A DNA stretch of 64,000 nt, taken from NCBI RefSeq assembly GCF_900091655.1, contig NZ_LT594621.1, forward strand, positions 3,058,532 to 3,122,531, written 5' to 3'. Source of the DNA: Culturomica massiliensis (GTDB lineage: Bacteria; Bacteroidota; Bacteroidia; Bacteroidales; Marinifilaceae). A model generated the notes under the pieces. It was not told the origin of the DNA. It ran no database searches and saw only the letters and a list, made by a program, of their open reading frames with translations. A program made the position numbers and the translations under genes. Every line of letters begins with the position of its first letter. The stretch's first letter is position 1. Below are positions 1-9,609 of this stretch, piece by piece.

Positions 1-1067
1 CGCAAATTGCCGGGCCAACTGTAATTCTTAAATATATTCATCACGGCATCATCAAAGCCGACTACCGCTTTCCCCAGTTCCTCATTGGATGTCGTTAAAA
101 AATGATTGGCAAAAATTGGGATATCCTCCGGACGGTCACGCAAACTCAAGGCTGTCAGAGAAAACTCGTTCAACCGGTGATAAAGATCTTCCCGAAAACT
201 TCCTTCTGCTACCGCTTTTTTCAAATTTTCATTCGTAGCGGAAATAATCCGTACGTCAAAAGAGACTTCCTTATCACTACCCACCGGTTTCACTTTCCGC
301 TCCTCCAAAGCCCGCAACAACTGCACCTGTACATCGTAACTCAGATTTCCGATCTCATCCAGAAATATCGTACCGCCGGAAGCGGCGACAAAATAACCTG
401 TCTTGTCGTTTACCGCCCCTGTAAAAGCGCCTTTGACATGTCCGAAAAACTCACTGGCAGCCAAATCTTTGGGGATAGCTCCGCAATCGACAGCTACAAA
501 AGGAGCATTTTTCCGGCTACTTTGGGCATGGATCAGACGGGCAATATACTCTTTTCCCGAACCGCTCTCACCGGTAATCAGCACCGTCATCATCGTCGGA
601 GCCACCAAACGTATATATTCAAATAATTTCTGAGATTCCGGACTATTACCTTTGATATAGGGCACATCCTGACTTTCAGGCCTCCTCTTCTTCCCCTCCG
701 GCATACTCTTTTGCTCCAGAGCCTCCTGTATCTTCTTCAATATTTCATCCGGAATAATCGGTTTGGCGACATAATCGAATGCTCCCGATTTCATCGCATG
801 CACTGCCGTCTGTATATCGGCATAACCCGTCATCAGAATCACCTGTGTTTTGGGATAAGTCGCTTTAATCTTTTCCAAAAGGAAAATACCGTCCTTATCA
901 GGTAATCTCAGATCGGTAAGTGCCACATCATATTGCCCGGCAGACAAAGCTTTCAAAGCAGCATCAACGGAAAAAGCTTCCGTTACGTCAAAACCTCGTT
1001 TTACCAACCAGGTTTTTAACATCAAACAAAACGTAGTATCGTCGTCTACCAATAAAATTCTTACCAT
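1..1067 (-). CDS. sigma-54-dependent response regulator (NtrC family), truncated by window edge
   Basis: A two-component enhancer-binding protein that would activate sigma-54 RNA polymerase. Translation from the ATG at 1065-1067 begins MVRILLVDDDTTFCLMLKTW, a typical receiver start with the acidic pocket. The phospho-acceptor region reads VALTDLRLPDKDG. An AAA+ domain follows with Walker A GESGSGKE and the sigma-54 contact loop GAFTGA (about 414-431). The reading frame is open to base 1, so the C-terminal Fis-type HTH lies outside. About 355 residues are visible of the usual 440-460. No partner kinase is seen on this side. It is a paralogue of the regulator at 13786-15150, and its cognate signal is unknown. 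Confidence 0.93.
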   Translation of the reverse strand, partial: MVRILLVDDDTTFCLMLKTWLVKRGFDVTEAFSVDAALKALSAGQYDVALTDLRLPDKDGIFLLEKIKATYPKTQVILMTGYADIQTAVHAMKSGAFDYVAKPIIPDEILKKIQEALEQKSMPEGKKRRPESQDVPYIKGNSPESQKLFEYIRLVAPTMMTVLITGESGSGKEYIARLIHAQSSRKNAPFVAVDCGAIPKDLAASEFFGHVKGAFTGAVNDKTGYFVAASGGTIFLDEIGNLSYDVQVQLLRALEERKVKPVGSDKEVSFDVRIISATNENLKKAVAEGSFREDLYHRLNEFSLTALSLRDRPEDIPIFANHFLTTSNEELGKAVVGFDDAVMNIFKNYSWPGNL

Positions 1068-1133
1068 ACGTCGTTCTTTCCTTTATAAAACCGGTATTCT
1101 TTTATCCTCCCATTTCCGTTCTCCCGTTGAAAA

Positions 1134-1164
1134 CAAAAGTACCAAAAAATCCGCTAAAAGCAAA
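1134..1164 (-). promoter_or_regulatory. Bacteroidota-type promoter for the response regulator
   Basis: On the minus strand, TTTG (1161-1164) is followed after 19 bp by TACTTTTG (1134-1141). This matches the Bacteroidota -33 TTTG / -7 TAnnTTTG consensus. The regulator start codon is about 67 bp downstream. The -33 element abuts the T-tract of the upstream gene's terminator. Confidence 0.65.
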
Positions 1165-1186
1165 AAGGAGCCCCTTGAGGCTCCTT
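1160..1186 (-). terminator. rho-independent terminator of the PepSY-like gene
   Basis: A perfect 8-bp stem (1165-1172 with 1179-1186) and 6-nt loop, followed on the minus strand by TTTTTG. It lies 22 bp past the stop of the gene at 1209-1574. Confidence 0.8.
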
Positions 1187-1208
1187 CGGCATGAAATAAT
1201 AATAATCA

Positions 1209-1574
1209 CTAAACAAGCTGTGCGGACACATCTGTCTCTTCTTTTTGAAATTCACCGGTTTTATTATAATAAACAGTTATTTTTTTATCATTTCTCTTCA
1301 ATATCAGCTTGTAACAATCATCATCTCCCTTAAAAGCCTCATCGATAACATAGGCAGAATATTTTGCTGCTATAGCCGTACGTACTACATTCGGAACTTC
1401 GGATACTTCAATTTTAACATAATTTACCGCATTACCGGCCAAAAGTACAGGTACTTCGATATTTTTTTTCACAATATTTCCCAACCGGCTATCACATGTT
1501 GCCGTTACCGAACCTAAAAAAACAAACAAACCGAAAACGGCAGCGATCATCCATACTATTATTCCACTTCTCAT
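1209..1574 (-). CDS. small secreted PepSY-like / DUF2874-type protein
   Basis: A 121-residue protein with an N-terminal hydrophobic segment (residues about 5-26, ending near SVTA) that looks like a signal peptide. The remainder (IEVSEVPNVVRTAIAAKYSAYVIDEAF, then LKRNDKKITVYYNKTGEF) has the 'V-P-x-x-V..A....Y' opening and two-strand ending typical of small PepSY-like periplasmic proteins of Bacteroidota. The function is not established; many are linked to two-component regulators. It is a monocistronic unit with its own terminator. The family call rests on pattern recognition only. Confidence 0.6.
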   Translation of the reverse strand: MRSGIIVWMIAAVFGLFVFLGSVTATCDSRLGNIVKKNIEVPVLLAGNAVNYVKIEVSEVPNVVRTAIAAKYSAYVIDEAFKGDDDCYKLILKRNDKKITVYYNKTGEFQKEETDVSAQLV

Positions 1575-1913
1575 ATAAGTAATTGTTCAAAATTAATTAT
1601 ACATCTCTATACTTTAAGTGTTTGTATACAAAGAGTCTGCGAAAACATCAAATAAATCTATGGAATCAGATCATTTTAGCAACAATAGATTCTCTGTTTT
1701 TACGACCCTGTATCCATCCCTGAATTTTCACCTTTCAAATCCGCAACGGACAATCCCCACCATAGATCAAAAATCAAGGCATTCTATTTAATATGTATAA
1801 AAATCATGCCAAATCAAAAAAAAGAGATAATTCTCGTTTTAAATACAATAAAATCAGTGATTTACGAAAAATACTATTTGAGAAAAGAATGGGGAATGTG
1901 TGTAATTTCAACT
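1575..1913. other. intergenic region, no gene seen
   Basis: AT-rich gap of about 340 bp between the PepSY-like gene and the argH terminator. No convincing ORF, RNA or TAnnTTTG promoter was found on either strand. It presumably holds the promoter of the minus-strand gene at 1574. Confidence 0.5.
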
Positions 1914-1944
1914 GAAAAAGCGGGGAAATATTCCCCGCTTTTTC
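1914..1944. terminator. bidirectional terminator at the end of the arg operon
   Basis: Perfect 14-bp inverted repeat (1914-1927 and 1931-1944) with a 3-nt loop and A/T tracts on both sides. Its right arm overlaps the argH stop codon at 1943-1945, so it closes the arginine operon immediately. Confidence 0.85.
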
Positions 1945-3274
1945 AATCCATCAGTGCTTTTTCAGCATCCAGCACCTTGGTATAATTCCAGGTATGTCGT
2001 TTGAATTTAACTTCAATCCGGTCGAGGCAAAGATTCCCGATACTCCCTTCGTGGGTATGGTTCAGAGTGCGTTGCGTATCTGCCGCATACGCCCCCTTTT
2101 GTACTTTCATTCCGATTTCCCGGTAAGCTTCCCGAAAAGGCACTCCTGCTGTTACCAAATCGTTTACATCTTCAACCGTAAACAGATACTTATAGCGTTC
2201 ATCTTTCAATACTCCGGTATTCAGTTCCATCTCCTGCAATACGGCCGTACTGATAAGCAAACAATCCGTCAACTCTTTAAATGCCGGAAAGAAAATTTCC
2301 TTGGTCAGTTGCATGTCCCGGAAATAACCGGAAGTCAGATTGGCACAAAGCATTGCCATCTGTCCGGGCAGTGTCTGTAAGCGGTTGCATTTAGCCCGGA
2401 CCAATTCGAAAATATCCGGATTCTTCTTATGAGGCATAATACTCGATCCGGTCGTATATTGATCCGGTAATTTTATAAACCCGAAATTACCGCAGGAAAA
2501 AAGACAAACATCAGCAGCCATTTTCCCCAATGTCGTCGCAATCGCCGCCAAAGCAAACAAAACGTTTTTCTCCATCTTTCCCCGTTGCATCTGGGCATAT
2601 ACCGAATTATAAGCCAAATCGTCAAAGCCCAGCAGATCAGTTGTCATCTGCCGGTCGAGCGCCACCGAAGAACCGTAACCGGCTCCCGAACCGAGCGGAT
2701 TGGTATTTACCATATCGTAAGCTGCCTTCAACATCAGTAAATCGTCGGCCAAAGATTCTGCATACGCACTAAACCACAAACCGAAAGAAGAAGGCATGGC
2801 AATTTGCAAATGCGTATACCCGGGCAACAACACTGCCTTATTCTCTTCCGCTTTCTTTAATAAAACGCGGAACAATGTCCCGGTATAATCCAATACTTTC
2901 AGCATCTCTGCCCGGGTAAACAATTTGATATCCGTTAAAACCTGATCATTGCGGGAACGACCTGTATGAATTTTTTTCCCGGCCTCGCCACATTTTTCCG
3001 TCAACAAATATTCTATTTGGGAATGTACATCCTCAATGCCATCTTCAATCTTAAAATTTCCTTTCTCTACATCCGCATAAATCTCCCGCAAGGCTTGCTC
3101 CAGTTTCCGTAAATCGGTTTCGTCCATCAATCCGATCTTATGCAACATCTTCAGGTGAGCCATATTTCCCAATACATCAGCCTTCGCAAGCATAACATCC
3201 AATTCCTTATCTTTCCCGATCGTAAACTCTTCGGTAAACCGATCTGTATCATATCCTTTGTCCCAAAGTTTCAT
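1943..3274 (-). CDS. argH: argininosuccinate lyase
   Basis: Splits argininosuccinate into arginine and fumarate, the last step of arginine synthesis, in the cytoplasm. The 443 residues match the fumarase/aspartase superfamily: TGRSRNDQV near residue 104, the THLQ region at about 154, and the signature loop GSSIMPHKKNPD with the catalytic serine near residue 277. Length is normal. It is the last gene of the seven-gene arg operon, 77 bp after the M20 deacylase, and its stop lies in a strong terminator. Confidence 0.97.
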   Translation of the reverse strand: MKLWDKGYDTDRFTEEFTIGKDKELDVMLAKADVLGNMAHLKMLHKIGLMDETDLRKLEQALREIYADVEKGNFKIEDGIEDVHSQIEYLLTEKCGEAGKKIHTGRSRNDQVLTDIKLFTRAEMLKVLDYTGTLFRVLLKKAEENKAVLLPGYTHLQIAMPSSFGLWFSAYAESLADDLLMLKAAYDMVNTNPLGSGAGYGSSVALDRQMTTDLLGFDDLAYNSVYAQMQRGKMEKNVLFALAAIATTLGKMAADVCLFSCGNFGFIKLPDQYTTGSSIMPHKKNPDIFELVRAKCNRLQTLPGQMAMLCANLTSGYFRDMQLTKEIFFPAFKELTDCLLISTAVLQEMELNTGVLKDERYKYLFTVEDVNDLVTAGVPFREAYREIGMKVQKGAYAADTQRTLNHTHEGSIGNLCLDRIEVKFKRHTWNYTKVLDAEKALMD

Positions 3275-3351
3275 TCGCTATATTTTAAATATTTACAGTG
3301 TCTCTTGTTTATTCTGGCAACCACACCACCTGTCCCAAAATTCCTCCTCAA

Positions 3352-4410
3352 TCAACGATCATAAATCCTGAACCCTTTCAACAATTTCTCAAAAAGCCCG
3401 ATACCCTGTTCGATTTCATCCAATCTGATATACTCATTCGCCGTATGGCTACGGGCACTGTCTCCCGGTCCGATTTTCAGAGAAGTCCAGGGAAGTACCG
3501 CCTGATCGGAAGTTGTCGGAGAACCGTAAGCAGACAACCCTAATTCGCGGCAACGCTTTACAATCGGATGCTCCGGTGATATCGACGACGAATTAAGTGA
3601 AAAAGAACGCGGCTTTACCTCGCTTTTCACATGGGCTTTTATCGTTTCAAAAATTTCGGCATTCGAATAATGCTCGTTAACACGGACATCCACCATAAAC
3701 GTACACTCAGCAGGCACAACGTTGTGTAATGTCCCGGCCTGAATACCCGTAACCGTCATTTTCACTTCTCCCAACAAATCCGATACTCTCTCAAAACGAT
3801 AGGTACGAAACCATTCGATATCGGACAAAGCCTCATAAATGGCATTCTGCCCTTCGTTACGTGCCGCATGCCCTGCCTTTCCCCGAGCCGTAACATCCAA
3901 CACCAGCAGTCCTTTTTCTGCAATCGCAGCCTGCATCCCGGTAGGCTCCCCGATCAAAGCCAAATCGACCTTGCCGATCTCTTCCACAACGCTACGTACG
4001 CCACCCTCTCCGGTATTCTCTTCCTCCGCCGAGTTGAGGTAAATCAAATTATAAGGCTGCTCCTCTTTATCCAGCCGGAGAAAAGCTGCCAGCATTGAAA
4101 CAATGCTTCCCCCCGTATCATTGCTTCCCAAACCGAATAACTTTCCGCCTTCTATAACGGGCGTAAAAGGATCGGTTTTCCAATTCCCGTTCGGCCGTAC
4201 CGTATCGATATGTGCCTCCAACACCAAAGTAGGCTTCCGGGCATCAAAATGAAGTGAACGTACCCAGATATTATTGCCTTTGCGTTCCACCCGGTATCCA
4301 TAACCGGATAAAACAGACACCATCAAATCCGCCACTTGCCGTTCCTCCTTACTGAAAGAAGGCAGAGCAATTATTTTTTCCAACAATTCTATCGCTTCCG
4401 TTACATTCAT
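3352..4410 (-). CDS. argE: M20 family N-acylornithine/N-acylcitrulline deacylase (ArgE type)
   Basis: Predicted zinc peptidase-family deacylase that removes the N-acyl group late in the arginine pathway. M20 motifs are in order: LEAHIDTV (metal His-x-Asp), GSNDTGGS (bridging Asp), SAEEENTGEGG (catalytic Glu and metal Glu), GEPTG, and the C-terminal metal His in ARSHTANEY. 352 residues. In Bacteroides the corresponding enzyme acts on acylcitrulline because carbamoylation precedes deacylation; whether the acyl group here is acetyl or succinyl cannot be read from the sequence. It lies between argB and argH in the operon. Confidence 0.9.
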   Translation of the reverse strand: MNVTEAIELLEKIIALPSFSKEERQVADLMVSVLSGYGYRVERKGNNIWVRSLHFDARKPTLVLEAHIDTVRPNGNWKTDPFTPVIEGGKLFGLGSNDTGGSIVSMLAAFLRLDKEEQPYNLIYLNSAEEENTGEGGVRSVVEEIGKVDLALIGEPTGMQAAIAEKGLLVLDVTARGKAGHAARNEGQNAIYEALSDIEWFRTYRFERVSDLLGEVKMTVTGIQAGTLHNVVPAECTFMVDVRVNEHYSNAEIFETIKAHVKSEVKPRSFSLNSSSISPEHPIVKRCRELGLSAYGSPTTSDQAVLPWTSLKIGPGDSARSHTANEYIRLDEIEQGIGLFEKLLKGFRIYDR

Positions 4411-4526
4411 TACAATTTACGATTTTTGGTTTACAACCGGAATTCCATAAAACCGGTCGTCTTAATAAATTTACGATTCTTCCCTCTCGTAAAGAAGAAT
4501 TGTGGATATCCTCTAAAATCGTCAAT

Positions 4527-5285
4527 CTAAAATCCGATCACCGTTCCCCCGTCCGGATTTTCCGGACTCGTCAACCTCACTTTTTTTACTCCGGATTCCA
4601 ATGTCTTAAAGGCATTTTCTAATTTAGGCAACATTCCGGAATGAATGTATCCTTCTTTTCTCAATACATCGTATGTCTCTCTGTCCATTTGCGGTATCAC
4701 GGAAGAATTATCTTCTGCATCCTTCAAAACTCCGGGTTTATCGAAGCAATACACCAATTCGGTTTCATAACGCCGGCTCAAAGCTATCGCTACCGCTGAA
4801 GCAACACTGTCCGCATTGGTATTCAACAATTGTCCGGCCGGCGAACAGGTTATCGGAGAAATCACCGGCATGATCCCATTTTCAAGCAATAAGGCCAGCA
4901 TTTTTTCATTCACCGTATCGATATCCCCGACAAAGCCCCAATCCATACCGGAATTACTACGTTTGTGCGAAACGACGACCCCCATATCACATCCCGATAA
5001 ACCGCAGGCTACCATTTTTTTCGATTGCAGGCAAGACACGATTTTCTTATTCGCCAAACCGGCATAAGTCATCACCGTTATTTCCAATGTCGCCTCATCG
5101 GTGATCCGCCTTCCTTCATGCATCTTTGTCTCCATACCGAGACGCGATGAAAGTTGACCTGCCATACTACCCCCTCCGTGTACCAAAACACAATGGGGAT
5201 AATACGCAGACAACTTATCACACAAACAGCCTAAAACTTTATCATCTTCAATCAGCTTACCACCGATCTTGATTACTTTTATCAT
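4527..5285 (-). CDS. argB: N-acylglutamate kinase
   Basis: Phosphorylates N-acylglutamate, the second step of the arginine pathway. 252 residues of the amino-acid kinase fold: N-terminal KIGGKLIEDD (phosphate-binding lysine), VHGGGSMAG glycine loop at about 36, and a TNADSVASAVAIAL segment near 156 (substrate/ATP site). Slightly shorter than the typical 260-300 residues but complete. It sits between argD and argE, all transcribed leftward; the 116-bp gap to argE contains an ATTTACGATT-type AT repeat. Confidence 0.95.
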   Translation of the reverse strand: MIKVIKIGGKLIEDDKVLGCLCDKLSAYYPHCVLVHGGGSMAGQLSSRLGMETKMHEGRRITDEATLEITVMTYAGLANKKIVSCLQSKKMVACGLSGCDMGVVVSHKRSNSGMDWGFVGDIDTVNEKMLALLLENGIMPVISPITCSPAGQLLNTNADSVASAVAIALSRRYETELVYCFDKPGVLKDAEDNSSVIPQMDRETYDVLRKEGYIHSGMLPKLENAFKTLESGVKKVRLTSPENPDGGTVIGF

Positions 5286-5342
5286 TTTTATAAAACTATA
5301 TCGACTTAAATAATACGGCAGAAACAGGTCGTCCCTGCCTAA

Positions 5343-6470
5343 TCAAAACATCATCACTTTCCGGAAAGCATCCAAAAACTCATCGGCTTCTTTCCGGGTT
5401 ATCGTCAGGGCCGGCAACAAACGCAACGTATTCTTACCGCTATATCCGGTCAACGTATGAAAATCCTTTAACAAACGTCCCCGCACTTCTGCCTGGGGAC
5501 ATTCGGTATCTACGCCGATCATCAGTCCTTTTCCGCGAACTTCCGTCACTCCTTTGATTTTTTTCAGTTCCTGTACCAGATAATGTCCCAAAGCTGCCGC
5601 ATTATTGACCAGATATTCCGAGTTCAACACTTCCAGTACAGCCAATGCCGCACTACAAGCCAGATGACTTCCGCCGAAAGTAGTTCCCAACATGCCGTTC
5701 CGGGCTTCAATACGTTCGGTAATCAATAAACCGGCTATCGGAAAACCATTCCCCATACCTTTCGCCATTGTCACAATGTCCGGATATACCCCGGCATACT
5801 GATGGGCAAAAAACTTTCCGGAACGCCCATACCCACTCTGAATTTCGTCCACAATCATCACCGTTCCCGCAGCATCGCAACATTCCCGCATCCGTAACAG
5901 AAAAGCGTCATCCACAGGACGAATTCCCCCGACACCCTGAATACCTTCTACAATAACAGCAGCATATTCCCCTCCGGCCAACGCTTTTTCCAAAGCTGAA
6001 ACATCATTCAGCGGAATAAAATCCACCTTATGACACCGATTGACAGGCGCCTGTATATTCGGATTGTCCGTAATCGCAACGGCAGCACTGGTACGTCCGT
6101 GAAAAGCAGCTTTAAAAGCCAGAATTTTATCCCGTCCGGTCATAAAAGAAGCCAGTTTTAAAGCATTCTCATTCGCTTCGGCTCCGCTATTGCATAAAAA
6201 AAGATTGTAATGCTCATATCCGGAAGTACGGCACAACTCTTCCGCCAATTTTTCCTGTAACGGATTTTTTACCGCATTGGAATAAAAACCGATTTTATGA
6301 AGCTGCCCGGCGATTTTATCCACGTACACCGGATGGCTGTGACCGATAGAAATAACAGCGTGTCCTCCGTAAAAGTCAAGGTATTTCACCCCTTTGTCAT
6401 CCCAGATATAAGACCCTTTCGCCTCTACGGGCACAAGATCGGATAAACTATATACTTCAAATAATCCCAT
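5343..6470 (-). CDS. argD: N-acylornithine aminotransferase
   Basis: PLP-dependent class III aminotransferase making N-acylornithine from the N-acylglutamate semialdehyde. 375 residues. Visible landmarks are NSGAEANENALKLA (PLP phosphate loop), FHGRT, VDEIQSGYGRSG (the Asp that pairs with the PLP ring nitrogen) and TMAKGMGNGFPI with the Schiff-base lysine. It is typical of the ArgD/AstC subgroup in length. It lies 88 bp after argC and 57 bp before argB. Confidence 0.95.
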   Translation of the reverse strand: MGLFEVYSLSDLVPVEAKGSYIWDDKGVKYLDFYGGHAVISIGHSHPVYVDKIAGQLHKIGFYSNAVKNPLQEKLAEELCRTSGYEHYNLFLCNSGAEANENALKLASFMTGRDKILAFKAAFHGRTSAAVAITDNPNIQAPVNRCHKVDFIPLNDVSALEKALAGGEYAAVIVEGIQGVGGIRPVDDAFLLRMRECCDAAGTVMIVDEIQSGYGRSGKFFAHQYAGVYPDIVTMAKGMGNGFPIAGLLITERIEARNGMLGTTFGGSHLACSAALAVLEVLNSEYLVNNAAALGHYLVQELKKIKGVTEVRGKGLMIGVDTECPQAEVRGRLLKDFHTLTGYSGKNTLRLLPALTITRKEADEFLDAFRKVMMF

Positions 6471-6557
6471 AATAACAACAAATAAAATCCCTCAACTTAT
6501 TTATAATTTCCGCGATCTTCCATACAGTAAAGAATACCGCAAAACATCATCAGACAC

Positions 6558-7517
6558 TTAAAAATAATTGGCCTTCAGATTCAATCCCATTGTCTCTTCC
6601 AGTCCCGACATCAGATTCATATTCTGCACGGCCTGCCCCGAAGCCCCTTTCAGCAAATTATCGATCACCGACGTCACCAACGTCTGCTTTCCTTGCTGGG
6701 TAATATGTATAAAACAATAATTCGTATTCACGACTTGCTTCAAATAAAGAGGTTCGTCGCTTACACACACAAATGGATGAACGGCATAATAAGCCTTGTA
6801 TAAATCCGTCAATTCCCGTACACTTGCCGAAGTACGAAATACGGTATCGATAATAATACCCCGCGTATGGCATCCCCTTACCGGAACAAAAGCCAGATCG
6901 TAACTATTTTCAGCTCCGGCTCTTTTCAATGTCTCGTTAATCTCACTCAAATGCTGGTGGATAAATACTTTATAATTTGAAAGATTATTGCATCGGTTAC
7001 TAAAATGTGTATCGGCTACGGGTTTCTGACCCGCTCCCGTCGAACCGGTTACGCCGAACACAGAAATCTCATCGGGAAGCCCATTCAAGGCCGCCAAAGG
7101 CAATAATCCCAACTCAATCGCCGTAGCGAAGCATCCCGGATTTGCAATATAACTGCTCTTCGCAATGGTTTCCCGGGATAATTCAGGTAAACCGTATACA
7201 AACCCGTGAGCATTCTCAGCCAAACGAAAATCATTCCCCAGATCGATAATCTTTACCGTAGCAGGAATCTGATGTGCTGACAGGAATTTCTCTGATACCC
7301 CATGTCCCATACACAGGAAAAGAACATCAATATCCGAAAAATCGATATCTCCGAAAGTCAGAGGCAAATAAAGCAAATCCCGGTGGACGGCATATACCGC
7401 TTCTCCCGCATGTGATTCACTCTGAACATATTTGATTTCAACCTGAGGATGATTTACCAGTATCCGGATCAACTCTCCTGCCGTATATCCCGCACCTCCT
7501 GCAATGGCAATTCTCAT
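6558..7517 (-). CDS. argC: N-acyl-gamma-glutamyl-phosphate reductase
   Basis: NADPH-dependent reductase for the third step of the pathway. The start chosen is ATG at 7515-7517, giving MRIAIAGGAGYTAGELIRIL with the Rossmann glycine motif right at the N-terminus; a start six codons further upstream is possible. The catalytic cysteine is in NPGCFATAIELG, and GSTGAGQKP follows. 319 residues, the usual size for type 1 ArgC. It is preceded by a 163-bp gap to argG without a clear internal promoter. Confidence 0.95.
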   Translation of the reverse strand: MRIAIAGGAGYTAGELIRILVNHPQVEIKYVQSESHAGEAVYAVHRDLLYLPLTFGDIDFSDIDVLFLCMGHGVSEKFLSAHQIPATVKIIDLGNDFRLAENAHGFVYGLPELSRETIAKSSYIANPGCFATAIELGLLPLAALNGLPDEISVFGVTGSTGAGQKPVADTHFSNRCNNLSNYKVFIHQHLSEINETLKRAGAENSYDLAFVPVRGCHTRGIIIDTVFRTSASVRELTDLYKAYYAVHPFVCVSDEPLYLKQVVNTNYCFIHITQQGKQTLVTSVIDNLLKGASGQAVQNMNLMSGLEETMGLNLKANYF

Positions 7518-7680
7518 TTTAATTCGTAAGTCCATAGACTTATTTGATATTTACGTAATCATCCTGATTACAGATGATTACATTTTTGAAATGTATAATT
7601 AATTATGAGCGCCTACTTCATTGATTATTTTTAAGTAAGCGACGTATAAAGCGAAACGTAAACCTGTAAATCCGACCGAC

Positions 7681-8871
7681 TTACAGGTCCTTGTTTACAA
7701 AATTGTAAACTTTTAAAGGCATTGCCATCATCTTCGTAAAGCCTTTTACATCTTCCGCTGTCCAGGCATTATTCATTTCCCCGTATTCGGCAAAGCCGGA
7801 ATTCATCAGATCGTGCTCCGATTCTATACCGATCAGGTCAAAATGATAAGGACGAAGTTGGATTTTCACCTTGCCGCTGACATGACGCTGACTGTTTTCC
7901 AGAAATTTTTCAATATCACGCATTACAGGTTCGGAATACATCGCCTCATGCACAAACATACCGTACCAGTTTCCCAACTGCTCTTTCCAATATTGCTGCC
8001 ATTTCGTCAAGGTGTGTTTTTCCAGCAATTCATGCGCTTTGATCATTAAAAGGGGAGCTGCAGCCTCAAATCCGACACGGCCCTTGATCCCCACGATTGT
8101 ATCACCGACATGAGTATCCCGCCCGATAGCCCAAGGTGCTGCAATTCCTTCCAATGCCCGGATCGCTTTTATTCCGGCTATTTTTTCCCCATTCACAGCG
8201 ACCACTTCTCCTTTGTAAAATTCGATCTCTACCTCCTCTTTACCCTCTTTTTGCAACTGTGACGGATAAGCCTCTTCCGGCAGGTTCGTATCGGCATGCA
8301 ACGTCTCTTTCCCTCCGACCGATGTTCCCCAAATCCCTTTATTTACGGAATACTCCATTTTCTTCCAGTCATAGCTTACTCCGTGCTCCTTCAGATATTC
8401 AATTTCTGTTTCCCGTGAAAGTTTCAGATCCCGGGTTGGGGTAATAATTTTCTTGTCCGGAGCAAAAACCGTAAAGCAAAGATCGAAACGAACCTGGTCG
8501 TTACCTGCCCCCGTACTACCATGTGCAATGTAATGAGCCCCGATTTCATTGGCATATTCCACAATCGCCAAAGCTTGAAAAGTACGCTCTGAACTGACAG
8601 AAATCGGATAGGTCCGGTTACGCAACACATTTCCGAATACCATATATTTAATACATTTTTCGTAATAGGCTTCTGTCACATCCAAATTTACATGTTTCTT
8701 AGCTCCCAATGCATAGGCTTTCTCTTCTACCTCCTTCAATTCCTCTTCGCTAAAACCACCTGTATTTGCCAAAGCCGTATACACCTCCAAACCCATCTCT
8801 TCACTTAAATACCTGACACAATAAGACGTGTCCAAACCTCCGCTATATGCCAATACTACTTTTTCTTTCAT
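7681..8871 (-). CDS. argG: argininosuccinate synthase
   Basis: Condenses citrulline and aspartate using ATP. With the ATG at 8869-8871 the protein starts MKEKVVLAYSGGLDTSYC, showing the PP-loop SGGLDTS at its usual place; an in-frame start seven codons upstream would add unsupported residues. HGSTGAGNDQVRF is the substrate-binding segment, and NKGIWGTSVGG also fits the family. 396 residues, normal length. Second gene of the operon, 64 bp after the GNAT gene. Confidence 0.96.
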   Translation of the reverse strand: MKEKVVLAYSGGLDTSYCVRYLSEEMGLEVYTALANTGGFSEEELKEVEEKAYALGAKKHVNLDVTEAYYEKCIKYMVFGNVLRNRTYPISVSSERTFQALAIVEYANEIGAHYIAHGSTGAGNDQVRFDLCFTVFAPDKKIITPTRDLKLSRETEIEYLKEHGVSYDWKKMEYSVNKGIWGTSVGGKETLHADTNLPEEAYPSQLQKEGKEEVEIEFYKGEVVAVNGEKIAGIKAIRALEGIAAPWAIGRDTHVGDTIVGIKGRVGFEAAAPLLMIKAHELLEKHTLTKWQQYWKEQLGNWYGMFVHEAMYSEPVMRDIEKFLENSQRHVSGKVKIQLRPYHFDLIGIESEHDLMNSGFAEYGEMNNAWTAEDVKGFTKMMAMPLKVYNFVNKDL

Positions 8872-8935
8872 CTCTTCAATTTTAATACACACCCATTATT
8901 ATCACTTCCGGGTATTTCAAGACCCTTGCAATAAA

Positions 8936-9544
8936 TCAAGCTAATTTTTTCAATAAACGTACAATACCGGAACGATTGCGTCCGAGATTCCTCATCTCAG
9001 CTTCCTTCCGGGCCACAGCTTCCGGATCGTACACCATACCCGTACACAAACATTTCGTCATATTGGTACGTTGCAAAATATCATAATTAACACAGGATTT
9101 ACAACCGGCCCAAAATTGTTCGTCATCTGTCAGTTTGGCAAAAGTTACAGGAACATATCCCAGCTCCGTATTGATACGCATCACCTGCTCTCCCGTCGTC
9201 AAACCGAACAATTTGGCATGCGGAAACTTTTTGCGGGACAAATCGAATGCCGCCCGCTTGATTTTCTTGGCAACCCCCATTCCCCGATAAGCCGGTTTTA
9301 CAATCAATCCTGAATTAGCGACAAATTTTTCATGCCCCCAGGATTCGATGTAACAAAAACCCACAAACTCTTCCCGGTTAAAAGCAATAATCGCTTTTCC
9401 CTGCTTGATTTTATCGGCGATGTACTCGTCGGTTCTCCGGGCAATACCCGTACCTCTCGCTTTAGCCGCTTCATCAATCGTATTATTAATAACAGACACA
9501 TACTGCAAATGCTTCTCTGAAGCAACCACGACATCTATTTTCAT
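8936..9544 (-). CDS. GNAT acyltransferase, first gene of arg operon (candidate N-acylglutamate synthase)
   Basis: 202-residue GNAT-fold enzyme. The acyl-CoA binding stretch is VKPAYRGMGVAKKIKRAA, a version of the R/Q-x-x-G-x-G/A loop, followed by LFGLTTGEQVMRINTELGY. It has a cysteine cluster CKSCVN...CLCTG near residues 148-168. It is the promoter-proximal gene of an otherwise complete arg operon that lacks argA or argJ, so it probably supplies the first step, acylation of glutamate by acetyl- or succinyl-CoA. A comparable GNAT beside argG in Bacteroides has been proposed for this role. The family is certain; the substrate is inferred from context. Confidence 0.75.
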   Translation of the reverse strand: MKIDVVVASEKHLQYVSVINNTIDEAAKARGTGIARRTDEYIADKIKQGKAIIAFNREEFVGFCYIESWGHEKFVANSGLIVKPAYRGMGVAKKIKRAAFDLSRKKFPHAKLFGLTTGEQVMRINTELGYVPVTFAKLTDDEQFWAGCKSCVNYDILQRTNMTKCLCTGMVYDPEAVARKEAEMRNLGRNRSGIVRLLKKLA

Positions 9545-9609
9545 CTCTTTCTTCGTTTAAAAACTTTTCAATTTTTCAGATAGAATTTTTTCTTTTCAAT
9601 TTTGTGGGG

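Noticed and set aside
2340..2358. TTGGCACAAAGCATTGCC inside argH as a sigma-54 promoter
   Set aside because: The GG-GC spacing is 13 instead of 12, and it lies in the middle of a coding region.
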